Both the position numbers and the translations under genes were made by a program. Positions 1 to 12,000 of a stretch of 64,000 bases of DNA are shown in pieces. Below the pieces are notes generated by a model. That model was not told where the DNA came from, searched no databases, and worked only from the letters and a program-made list of their open reading frames with translations. The first letter of the stretch is position 1; each line of letters begins with the position of its first letter. The stretch comes from Lanius collurio (Eukaryota; Chordata; Aves; Passeriformes; Laniidae). The DNA is taken from the NCBI GenBank assembly GCA_020086605.1, contig JACBWW010000017.1, forward strand, positions 11,148,032 through 11,212,031. Reading direction: 5' to 3'.

Positions 1-1284
1 ACATCCAAATCTGACTGTTGGCTAGGTCCAAGATACACTGGCACGCCATATTTTTGGGGCCCATAAAATAAATGTAATGTTACAGACCCGTAAAGCACTT
101 CAGTAAGTGAGAAGAGGAAATTTGACATCTAAATGCATTTTTTTAGCTAATGCTGGTCACCTACCTTTTGCTGCCTCACAGATTTTATGAAGTTTAAAGG
201 CTGTTTTTGCTGAAGTTTACAAAAAAATGCTCTTTAAGTTACCATTTGAATTTGCATATTTGACTACCTTCTTCCTCATGAAACCACCAAAAATACTACT
301 TAACCCCAAATTTAGGGGACTTCAAATAGTTTCATTACTAAATAGTTTCAAAAATATAATTGTTGTCTATTCCTAAGCATTTCAAGTGCTGAAGCTCTCC
401 TCTAAAAGCACAGTATTTTCTACTGACATCAGCAACAACACTACACACATATCATCAAATCTGAATATAAAAGTGTACATGTTATCTACCTCAAATGTCT
501 GTCTCAAACTTTTAATATAAGCAACCCTGTAACTCTTCAAGACTACTCAGTCTCTGTCAATACAGAAGTCTGAATAAAATACCAGACAGCCAGTTTCCAA
601 GATTTAAGTAGAAACACTCAGGCACTTTTCTGTTCTGCCCTGTCCCTACCTCAATGTGCACAGGCGATTCTCAGGACGACTGACCTCGATTAGATCACAT
701 CTGGATGTACCCAGGGAAGAGCAAGCCGGGATACAGGAATGGCAGATGAAGAAGATAAATACCTCTCTGACTTTCAATGGAGAATATACCTGTGTTTTGT
801 TAAAAGTGTCATTACGGTGCAGGATGAATTCAGCTACTCTGCAAGCCAAAGAAGCAGAGCAGCGTGAAAGGAGTAGCCAAACATTCCAAAGAGTTTATTT
901 TCTGAGTGTGGGGAAAGAGGAGATACAGAGCCAGGAAAAGATAGAAGCCATGGTTTTATTTTGCTTTTTGATCAGGCGCATTAGATAGTCTTTAAAATAG
1001 TGAACACTAACGTCTTAGAAGATTAAATATGGAGAAGACCTGAGCTGTCACCACACAACAGTTTCTGTTAGTCTGGATTCAAGCTGCCTGAGCTAACTAG
1101 CTTTGCAGAGGGCACAACAGTAATGTCTATTACCCATTTACATCAAGTCAAATAAGCCTGATAGCTTGTATTCATATTTTTATTTATTTATTTAAGTCAC
1201 CCTGATAGTTTTCTGTTAGCTCAGCACTGATACAGATTGAATACATCATACATACACCATGCAGGAATATGCAGACCGAAGTAC
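1..1284 (-). other. ZEB1 intron 7, partial
   Basis: This is the intron following exon 7 and it continues off the left edge. I looked for exon 8, which should encode DERQDTSSEG and then the first C-terminal zinc fingers, on the minus strand and did not find it, so it lies outside. Open frames at 646-849 and 656-988 overlap on opposite strands and resemble nothing I know. The sequence is AT-rich, with a short T/A tract near 1175-1195 (tttttatttatttatttaag). No repeat is recognised. Confidence 0.85.
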
Positions 1285-3095
1285 CTGATTTCCATTGGCT
1301 TGGGTCTGTTTTGGTGGTGTCTCATGAACTGCAGGACTAACTGTAGTAGAGTATGTATAAGCCACCTGTGGAATCAAAATGGTTTGCTTATTGGCAGCGA
1401 GAGCTCTCAAGCAGGGAACACTGTTCTGGTCAGCAATGGCAACAATTGTAGGTAACTGGGCAGTGACTGTAGGTATAGCAATATTTATGGGATTGGCACT
1501 TGGTGGGATTACATTTACAATAGGATCAGAGTCTGTAACACTGTTGTCCTTTTGTGGTTCTTTTTTTGCACAAGTTAAGTTCAAAGGTTCTTCTTGGACA
1601 GAATAAACACTGTTCTGGTAAACACTAGTTATGTTAGATCTTTCCAACAGTTCTCCATGTTGCTTTGGTAGCGAAAGGTCAAGAGGTTCTATTTGTGGCT
1701 CTTCTTGTACACCCTCTGCCGTGTACGTGTAACCCTGTGAATTTCTTGATGAAGAAAGGTTTAGTGGTGATGCAGATGGCGTGCTACTGTGTGAACCATT
1801 CAGAGTTGATCCCCCTGGTAAAGTCTGAGATTTCGTTGTACTGACAGGATTTTGTGAGTTGTTTGTGCTGTTCTGGGGTTCGCTCACATCTGTAGTTGCT
1901 GCTTGATCATTGTTGTCTGTGGGACTGCTTAATTTAACTTGTTCAGGAGAAGATGGTCCAGAAGACTGCACAGAAATTTGTCCAGCTTGCATTTTTTCAA
2001 ACCACTTTTTTACCACATCCAGTGGTAGGTTTACAGAATCTGCTATTTTTGAAAGCTCTTCTGCGCTTGGTTGTGCATTTAATGCATAATATGCCTTTAG
2101 GAGCGATAGAAGGTTCTTTAGAGGTGGCTGACCAGGAGATAAGTTGTTCTCCCCAGTTTCTGATGGGACAGGGGACTCGGGTTTCTCAGCTTCTGTTCCA
2201 CTGGGCTGGGGAAGCTGAGGAGGGCTTTTTGTTTCATAGTGCTTTAATTCTTGAAGTGCATTAAGATCTCCTGGACAGTCATCACAAAGAAGACAAGTGC
2301 TATCGTTGGTCTCTCCTTCAAAGTTCTTATCTTTCTCAGACTTCACTGTGAGATCTTCTGGTAATTTTTCATTTTTGCAACTATTTGCAGGAATAGAGTT
2401 TTCTTTTTTTAGATTTTGTGGAACAACCTGAAGTTGACTTGGCTGCTCCAAGCTGTAGTTGATGATAATTTTGGTTGTACCATCTTGGTCAACCAAAGGA
2501 AGACTGATTGCTGAAATGAGGGAATGGCCAGCTTGTTGTATAGATGCATTGTTGATTGTTTCTTGTTCTTTGGACACAAGATTAGCATGATTGTTTTCCA
2601 GTACTTGCCTTATTACATTACCATCCACTGCCACTTTCAGTACATTTTGAATGTCACTTAAATTGATGCTTATGGGAGACACCAGACCTACTGTTGGTAG
2701 AACAACAGCTTGCACCACACCCTGAGGAGAACTGGTTGCCTGCAATGGGCTACCACCACTAAAAACCCCATTCTGCAAAGGGGTTGAACAATTAATTCCT
2801 GAAGCAACCACTATGGGCTTGAATTCGTAATCCACAGGTTCAGTTTTAATTTGGTTAAGAGGAAGCTGCTCTTGCAAAGGTTTATTTTCTATCTTTTGCC
2901 GTATCTGTGGTCTTGCTGGGCTACCTGGTGATGCAGAAAGGGAAGGGGAGGAGCACTGAGACATCTTGAGCCCTGGCCGGGCTCGACCATTCACGGGCAT
3001 CAAACCAATACACTTCTTACTGCTTATGTGTGAACTGTATGAACCAGAATGGGAAAAACGTTTCTTGCAGTTTGGACACTCATATGGCTTCTCTC
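1285..3095 (-). CDS. ZEB1: ZEB1 coding exon 7: finger 4, homeodomain and CtBP-binding region
   Basis: The exon is 1811 nt: two bases completing Gly, then 603 codons ending AAT-GGA-AAT-CAG before donor gtactt. The acceptor is aatctttag, preceded by a long T tract. Codons 1-28 form finger 4, which is CCHC (CPNC, 12 residues, H-x5-C). A Ser/Pro-rich linker follows, with possible SUMO consensus sites IKTE (about codons 82-85) and VKSE (about 250-253) and a small Cys cluster, CLLCDDC (about 267-273). The divergent homeodomain lies at about codons 321-376 ([17 protein letters not shown]… [12 protein letters not shown]). CtBP-type motifs are PLNLSS (about 443), PLDLSLP (about 470) and PLNLTC (about 503). 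The open frame reads 12 residues past the donor to a stop, which is intron readthrough and not the protein end. Confidence 0.98.
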
Positions 3096-6000
3096 CTAAA
3101 GATTAAAAAAAAAAAAAGGAAAGAAAAAATGCATATGCAACAGTTAACCAGGTCACAGCATAACTACATCAAACAGTAATTACCAGAAAGAATACATCCT
3201 AATGACCTCTCAAAAAGTCCTAGGGAAAAAAAATCTTATCTAGTGAATTGAACACTAAGAATACAGCTCCAATCCAAGGCTCCTTCAATAAGTTTGCAAT
3301 CCACTAGTAGGTATAGGATGGAGCCCACATGATCATGTGTTTCAGTATTTCTCTATTTGACAATTACAGATTTCACTGACCTCCATTAAAATAGCACCAC
3401 CACTAACTTCAGAAGCTACATAAAGTACTTCAGAATGGAAAAAAAACAATATGATTAAAGAAAAAAATGCAATAAATGCAAATCATAATTGTATAAGGAG
3501 TATGCATGTTATATGGTGGCAAACAAATACAATCTACCCATATTTCCTACAATACTCACAATAACCCACAGTACCGGGTTAAAGACAGAAATTAATAATC
3601 TCTTGAGTGACCACATCTAACCTATTGTTATATTATATATTAAGATAAATTATTATATATAACATTTCTTATTAATTGGAACTTTTCTAATAAATTGTGT
3701 CCAGAGTCTACTTTAATATGACTTGTCTTGAGTGATGACAATTACAGTGACAGGAGGAACACATGGTTCTTATGTCTTGATTATTATAAATTAAAATTCT
3801 CTAGGAAGGCTTGTAACACATTGAATGATCTGCAAACATTGAAGAAAACACAGACAAGTGAAAAGGACCAGAAAGATGTCTCCATTTCTTCTGTGAGAAG
3901 TCAAGTTCTCCTTAATTGTAAGAGATTAAATTGCAACTTAAAATCCTCTTTGAGTTTTTCTGCATATTCCCTGCACACAGCTGAAGGTTGCAGTCAGTGC
4001 TTGCAGTATTCCAGAGGGAAAAAAGTCAGGAAAACACTAGTATTTTAAACTTGGACTTACAAGACTGCTATCACATCAAAGTCATAAAGAGCAGAAATGG
4101 CAACATTCAATGCTGGATTTATTTACCACTGTGGATTCGTAGGTGCTCCTTTAGGTGATGTTTGTATTTAAAAGCTTTTCCACATTCAGTGCACTTGAAT
4201 TTTCGATTACCACTGGACTGCGTCACATGTCTCTGTAAGAAAGAAGTCTTAATTACTGTACAGGACAACATCTTGCAGAAACACCTTGTATTTTCACATT
4301 GCAACAGAGAAATGCAATACAAACCTGAAAACAATCAAGCATACTTGTAAGACACTGAAGGTGGTGTGGAAAAAGAAACAAATTACAAATCAGGTAAAAA
4401 CTGAGACAGGCATTTCTTCTGAATAAATCTGGTACAGTAAAAAGAAAAAAATAAATTCAAAATACAGTTGCCCCTTCTCCTAAATTCAGGTGACATCTAC
4501 ACTGACATGTTATGTGAGTAGGAAATTCCAGGATGAATGCTAATTCAACTTGTGAAAGCAAAAACATCAGGAAAATCCCCAAGCCCACTACCCACAGAAT
4601 ATTTCATGCAGGACAGAAAACATTAAAATCTGCAGAAGCCTGTTTATACTTCAATTGACTTGATTTTTCCATTCATATGCTTCGAGGGCTTACTGTTGGC
4701 CTTGGATTCTTCTATATAATGATGCCACAAGAATGCTCAAGGGAAAGTAGCTCAGTGACAATAAAGGGACTTTTGGTCACAATTAATTTGCAAAATAAAT
4801 GTGAGAAACTAAAGAAACTAAACTGAAACAAATAAAAATATGGAGGGATTCCCCAAGTACACAACATCAAACCTCTTCACTATTTGCATCGAAGCTCTGT
4901 GATTATTTTTGTTAGATTTTGCCTTGTGTGAGCATTTATTGTTAACTTCTAAATTGTTTTTGTCTTTATTGCTACATTCGTTTAAAAAAAGCGCAAAAGC
5001 TAAGACAGATGTATATAGACAAATATATACAATATATACATGATATGTATATGCAAGATCTGTAATTTTCCCACAAACTGTATAAAACTACAAATGTGTA
5101 TTTTGAAGGACAAAAACCACATGCACATTAAAAGTTGAAGCAGTTTAATTACCAACATGAAATAGAGGAATTAGGAATTCTTCTGTTCAAACAACTTGCT
5201 TATTAAAAAAACCCCAGCAGCTCCTTTTTAAGTAGAGCTCTCTTGGCAAAAAGATACTCTACCACAATTGGGATACACTGCAGATTTTTGGTAACTGGGG
5301 CAAGCATTTTCATAAACTCACAAAGAGAGCTGTGTGGTGGCCAGTGAGCCTATGATACAATAGACAAAGAGAGACCACTGGTGGGACAGTCCCTAGTACC
5401 AAAGAACCTCCCCAGGTTAGGGTGACAAAAGAGGCTTCCCTCAGCATGCTTTGTTTTGTTATGGTAATGTACCCCAGTTCTGCTTCCCTGGTTTGCCCGT
5501 GGCCTCCCCGACCCTTGTTACTCCACATGTCCCTGCCCTAGAAGGTTCTCCACTCCCTGTTCCCCCTTTGGCCCCTGCCCCATGGCACTCCCTCAGAGTT
5601 TCCCCATCAGTTCCTTACCCTAGCCCTGGTTGTGTACCGCCTCTGTGCCCTCAGATCATTGGTCCCTGAGGCTCCCTCCACTGCCGTATGTAAACCTGGA
5701 CTCTCCCATGTTCTTTGCCTTTGTCCTGGGATCTCTTCACACGTGTGGCTGTATTAAACCCCTCCTGTGGAACTCTATATGGAGAGCCTTCCCGGCTCTT
5801 TGTTGCTGACCCATTTCCTGGAGCTGTCCGTGTGGGTGTGTACAGGGGTCCTGCCGAGCAGCTTCGCTTTGCAGATGCTTTAGGAAGGCCGCGGCACCTC
5901 GCGCTCCAGCACCAACAAACTGCAGCAGACGGTTCGCGACAAGCTGTTCATGGACTCTGGGGACGAAGAGGCTGCCTACCACGAGTGGTGTGAAACCACA

Positions 6001-9000
6001 TGGGGAGCTCCTACCCCCAGCTCTGGCCTGCTGAGCTCGGCAGCACTGGGAGCAGATGCTCACCGCGTGCTGGGGCTCTTCCCTGACCACAGACTCAACT
6101 CCTGGGGGCTGAGAAGTGCGCTGGAGAAGCAAGGATGGATAAAACACAGGATGATGACCCTGCTGTGAGACATGCCTGCAGATCTGAAGAACCCATGGTT
6201 GTGCAGGTTGCTGGATGAAAGTCTGAACTCTGCAGTGAGATATGCTGTCCAAATTATCAACCCTTCCTGTTCTACTCCCTGTCCTCATTTGTATGTTACA
6301 AATGCTAACAGAAGACTAATTGAAATAAGATAATCGAAATTACTTCCAAATACTCTAATTCAACAGATCCCTTGGGATAAGATTTGGTTAAGCTGCAGAT
6401 TTTACCTTTCAGCAGATACTGCCCCCACCCTGTTCAGGGTGGGCTGCTTCCTGCCTCCTCCTGGGCTCTGCAGTGAGGTCTCTTCTCCAACTTATCCCAA
6501 TTAGCATCTGACCCTTGTTCCCGGGTTTGTCAGCTGTCTTTTGCTAGTTCAAATGGCTTTTCAGCTCCGTTTAACTAAGTCCCTTGAAGATGATGTTCTA
6601 GAAGATTGTGGCTGACTCACTGCATTTCACTTTAATGACCCAACAGCACTGAGTCTAGGGGACCGTGTCAAGATTTACTTAAGCCTGCTGAGAGACAGTT
6701 AATACCGTTTGACTTGAGATTATACAAGCTAACAGATCTCAGGATATATAGTTACTGCAGCTCCTGGACTACATAAATACTCATACTAAATATCAGTGCA
6801 TGTATTCAATCTGTCAGAAATGATTCTGCTTCAGTCTTTAAATCTAATGTTCTAAGGCATGGAAGTCCACACTCCATTTATAAAATTTTTAATGAGTTTT
6901 CCTGTTTTCCTGATCATAGCTATAAGGTGCTTTAAGCTGCTAGGTAGGGATTCCAAATCTATTTTGCCTTAGCTTCTTATATTTGTAACTCTCTGTTCAG
7001 CTTTCTTGCTGTCTCTTATAATACTGTTTTATAAATCTGGGACTTCCTCAGAAATACTTTGAAGGATCTTCTTTAAAAGTAACTGAGAACTCATAACATT
7101 TCTCCAAAGTACCACCTGCAATACTTTCATTTTCTCAGATTCAAATGTTTTTCCTCATTTCAGCCCCATTAGAGAATTAACTGCAATATTCAAAGAACAT
7201 TCCTTTGCACTCCTTCATGGACTGAAAGAAGAACCATCACCATTAAGGTCTGTAACTAGCCACTAATACATCCCTGCATCAAATGTTTACTGTGCTTAGG
7301 ACTGAAGCCCACCCCTCTCACACCAAAGAACAACAAAATGAATTAATGAGAATCCTCAAAAGTTATTTGGAAGACAGAAATTACAGGTATATCAGGGGTT
7401 TTTCACAGATGGTTTGATGGTCTCTAAGAACCATTTTTCAGCAGTGTGCACGACACTTTGAAATTTTGAAAGACTACCTACAGGTGCTTCATAAATTTGT
7501 GAGAAAAAAACTGAAACAAATATAAGAAGCACTTTTTCACAGTTCAGCGTCTCTTCTGGTGCTTCACATGTGAAGGCAGAGGACATATGCAGCATCACCT
7601 CCTACCAGCTGTTAGTGGTGTAGGAGCAGCCAAGGGAGCCATGAGGGGCATGGGGAGGAGGGAGGGATGAAGGAGAAGGTGCAGGATGGGTCTCAGCTCT
7701 CTGCTTGGGCAGAAGTTTTGCACACCTCCCCCGGGCTCAGAAGGAGGTCCAGTGTGTAGGTACCCATTCCACTGCCTTCGCTACACTAGATTTTATCTTT
7801 GCTTGTTGCTTCTTTGTACAGAACAATTACAAAAATGGCACAAAATGGACATTGCCAGCTAACCAAGTAATCCAAATAATCTATTTTCAGGTGAAGTTCT
7901 TTAAGAATAAGACATCAAGCTTTAAACATGCAGCTGTTTAAGATCCACAACCAGGAGGTCTATATTTTACTAAGGACAAAAGTTCATTTTCCATTACACA
8001 AATGATGTAATCATGTATATGCAGCCAATTTTGAAGACATGACGACTTTGTGATAATAACATAAACAAATAAGTATTTCAAATTTGCCAAGTATCTAAAC
8101 TATTGTAGTTTTAATTCTAGTTATAGCTTGAGAGAAAAGAACACACTTAAACAAGTGTAATACTGAGTTCCAGATACTTCAAAAAAACAACATTAATTAA
8201 ATAAAATTGTGCCTTCAAAAGTATAAATCCATTAAAACATATCTGTAGGAATATAATTTAAGCTTCCCTTTTTAGCAATTCTTCTGAGAGTGTTTACTCA
8301 CTTGTTTTTTTTTATTTTTTCATTCAAACTACATGCAAGTATGCAAAAGGCTTCTATCTTCCCCAACTACCTTATTCTTCTGGGTTTAGGCTTGTAACTG
8401 AAAAGACTGAAAACAAATGGGGTAGCCCACAAAAAAAGCATGATATAAATAGCATTCATGCACTTTATAGTTAAACATATAAGATGTATCTTTTCAAGTA
8501 GAAGCAGAGCCAAAAAGGAAGTGAAACAGAAATTAATTGTCCATGGGAAGCATATTTGAATAAAAAAGAACTGCCACACCAGAATATGTTGGTGAGGTTA
8601 TTCCAAAGCTTGTGAGAAAATAAAAACCTCGCAGCAGGACGGCCGATACTTCTTGTACCTATTTAATTGACCTGCGAATGTGAACACTTAGGTATAGAAA
8701 TGTATAATAAGTTTTTAAACCTGTTAAATTGTTGGACTTGGTGATACTTTGTAGGATGAAGGTTAATAGCCACTGTGTAAAAAAGCATCTCCTTTACTCT
8801 GGGCTACAGCTTTTCAGTTTAACAAAAGATCTATTGGTTTGGTGCTACCAGAAATGTTGGAAGTACCTTTAATTTTAATTTTACATTCTATTTTGCATCT
8901 TTCTGTTATATTTGTCTCCTGTTTTGTTTCTGGAGGGTCTCAATCTGTCTAGTCTGTTCTCAGAAGGAAGCATCTGCAAGCCTCTTTAACCTGCTGGTGG

Positions 9001-12000
9001 AAAATCTGTATGGTTTTCTCTCTGCGTAATTCCTGACTGTTTCACTTGGTTCCTGAGCCTCAGAGTGCCTCTGATAAGCTATGGAAGCATGTGCTGGGGA
9101 TGGATGATGGGACATTGTGGGGATAATAAAAGAAGAGAGACAGGAGAACAGAATCTTAAGATCTTCTGTAGTGATCAGATGGCTGACTCATGGAATACAT
9201 TTCAGGGAACCATCTCTCAGGTCAGTCCATAAACCAGAGAAAACAAGCTAATAACATCTTTAGCCTTTTCTGTTGCTTCATTTTAGTACTTAAACACCAT
9301 ATTTTACAGACTAATTATTTGTAAATTGACTTATAGCATGAATTTCATTAAAAAACTGTACCTCACAGTTCAAGCAATGGAAAGGTGTGTTTCTTAAGGG
9401 CAAAAATGCTACAGTAAATTGTGTATTATCCAAACAAGACTTAAGAAAAAAAAAGGGAAGTGTTTCATTAAAGACCTGCAATTAGATTTCAGTCATAATT
9501 TACGCAATTTTTATGCCAACAAACAGAAAAAAACAGCAAATTACCTATAAATGTAATAAAGCACTTGTGAAAACAACCCTACTGCCTAGATGAATGAAAA
9601 CAGGAATTGAGATCTCAATCTTTGACAGCTACAGAAAAAGCTTGACATGAGCAGCAAGCCTGAGTGTGTGCTCTGGGACTGGACCATCAGCACACAGATA
9701 ATGTGCTGTGAACAGCTGACCCTCTCTGTACATTTCTGCCCACAGAACGAATCACAGCGCTGCTACAGAGGACAATAAACCCTTAATTCAAACACCGCTT
9801 ACTGGATCTCTTCCTGATTTGTGTGATGTCATGTGGCGGTCGAGCTGCGTTCGGTACGCGAAGGTGTAACTGCACAAGGAGCAGCTGAAGTTATCCTCAT
9901 TTTTTTCATGGCGGTATTTGATGTGTTCCTTCAGAGAGGTGAAGCGCTTGTACCCTCGATCGCAGTACGGGCACGTGAGCAGCTGGGAAAACGCGTCGGG
10001 CGTTCCTACACGGGAGAGACAATGCACCAGATTTAAATAAACAAGTTCCAGACTTATTGCCAGCAACAAACAGGCTTTACATTTACAACTGTTACTGTAA
10101 GAAAGCAGGCAGCTGCTGGAAGCTCCATCTGTTTTAGAGAAGGACTAGTGATAATTTAGATTGTTATTAGAGGTATTATGCAACCTCCCACACTATGGTA
10201 TGGCTGCCCCAGTGTACACTGGAGAGAGTCAGCACAATATGCTGATAGGACTAGGGGGAATGGTTTTAAACCAAAAGAGAGTAGATTGAGACTAGATATG
10301 AACAGATTGCCCACAGGGGTAGTAAATGTCCCATCCCTGGAAACATTCAAGACCAGGTTGGACAGGGCTCTGAGCAACCTGGTAAACTTGAAGATGTCCC
10401 TGCTCATTTCAGAGGGGTTGGACCTAGATGACCTTTAAAGGTCCTGTCCAACCCAAACCATTCTGTGATTCACAGATAAGTACATGTTAGAAGGGCATAC
10501 TGTCTGCAGGACAGAAAGCAGAGAGATCAAACATGAGGCTATATAGGAGTCTAATGTGACTTATGGAATTCTCTTTTGCTGGCTTTCATAAAGTACTTCT
10601 GTATTAGTACACAGAAAAGTGAAACCAGATTGAAGCTAAATATTAATTTCACAAATCTATTTCAAGAAGTCACCATTTATAAAGTTTTAACTCCATCCCT
10701 TCTTATTAGCATATGTTTAGCCCTCCACATATTAACTCATTCTATCCTAGAAAAATTAATTTTTTGAAGGACTGAAAAAAATATTTCTTTATAAATTGTT
10801 CAAATAAATGTAGGGTTTGCTGTATTTGATCAAACCATCAATTTATAGGTGTGATATACTCCAATGACCATGCTAGTCTTCCATGCTTCAAGACAAACAG
10901 GAAGCAAATGTTGCAAGGATGCACTGTGCTGAGCATGAGAAAGGTGGAAGGCCTTTCCTGATTAACATTTTATGCTCTGACGCACAAGGGGCACATTTGT
11001 ACACACTGTCATTTTAAGTTTCAGAACTGTAATAATTATTAATACTCATAAAATGAACCAGTACTTTAGAGAGTACTTCTGAATTATTTACCTTCATGAC
11101 CTCTTCCAGCAGTTATCACCTCGGATTATATGTTCCACAGAGTAACAATTCATTCTGTTTGTGTGGAATTTACCACATTTATTTTTACTGAATGTGCCAC
11201 TGTTCTTGCAACAGTAAAAAGGAGAGTCAAACCACTTTTCCTTTTTACTAAAAATCACCACTTATTCTGTCATTTAGGTCTTTTTACACTTGTTATAGTA
11301 ACAACCAACATAACCCCTACCCACAGGGATTTTTTGTTTTTCTGTCAGTTTCTGCTTTTCCTGGTTTAACTGAGTTGTCCAAAAATGAAGCCATCCCCAC
11401 ATGTGAAGAACAAGTATGCTTCCTTTCAATTATCTTTTTACCATTTACAATTCAACTCATCTGACATAAAAAATACTCAATTTCAGCACAAATATAATTT
11501 TAGCACAAATGTCAGAAGCATGTTAATTTATATTCTATTTCCATTGGAGGAAATGGAAAAATGACATTGTTTCCCAAAATCACTAAAAACTCTGACTCTG
11601 TCGCTTCTCTTGTCCAGTATCCCAGTTTGGAAGCACATACCTTTACCACATGTCACTATATTTTTGCCATTTTCTGTTCCAAAATGACTAAAACACTAAA
11701 TACTATTATTCAGCATTGTGACCTTCAGAATACTTCTCTGTGAAGTTATTGTGATAGGTCCAATTGAAACGATTAATAGAAATATGTATTTTTAATGATT
11801 ACATGGAAATCATATGGCAAATCTGTAAAACTAACTTGACAATATGTGCCACTGCAACCACATATTAAAATCTTAATTAATGAATGCACTTTTTAAAGTA
11901 AAAGCTCTAATAGCATAAAATCTCTGGAGCAGCGGAACAAAAAGGTTATCTTTACTTCTTTCACTGCTCTCCCTTAGACTCCAGTACAGTACTACAGTTA

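Larger units (their letters stand above)
4233..9802 (-). other. ZEB1 intron 5
   Basis: This 5570-bp intron contains an LTR at about 5333-5844 and a GC-rich stretch after it to about 6290, described separately. The rest is AT-rich. An alternating AT patch lies at about 5010-5060 (tatatac/tatata). A moderately GC-richer segment at about 6415-6660 and another at about 8930-9230 may be old repeats, but I cannot name them. Just downstream of exon 5, at about 9600-9785, a short segment ends in caataaaccc, which could be a decayed LTR tail; this is weak. Confidence 0.85.

Noticed and set aside
1..1284. Possible ZEB1 exon 8 (first C-terminal zinc fingers)
   Set aside because: No minus-strand translation resembling DERQDTSSEG or a C2H2 finger is present, so the exon must lie left of the window.
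1246..3003. 585-residue open frame as a complete single-exon gene
   Set aside because: It is the interior of ZEB1 exon 7. The frame continues upstream in zinc finger 4 to the acceptor at 3095. The last 12 codons lie beyond the donor at 1284.
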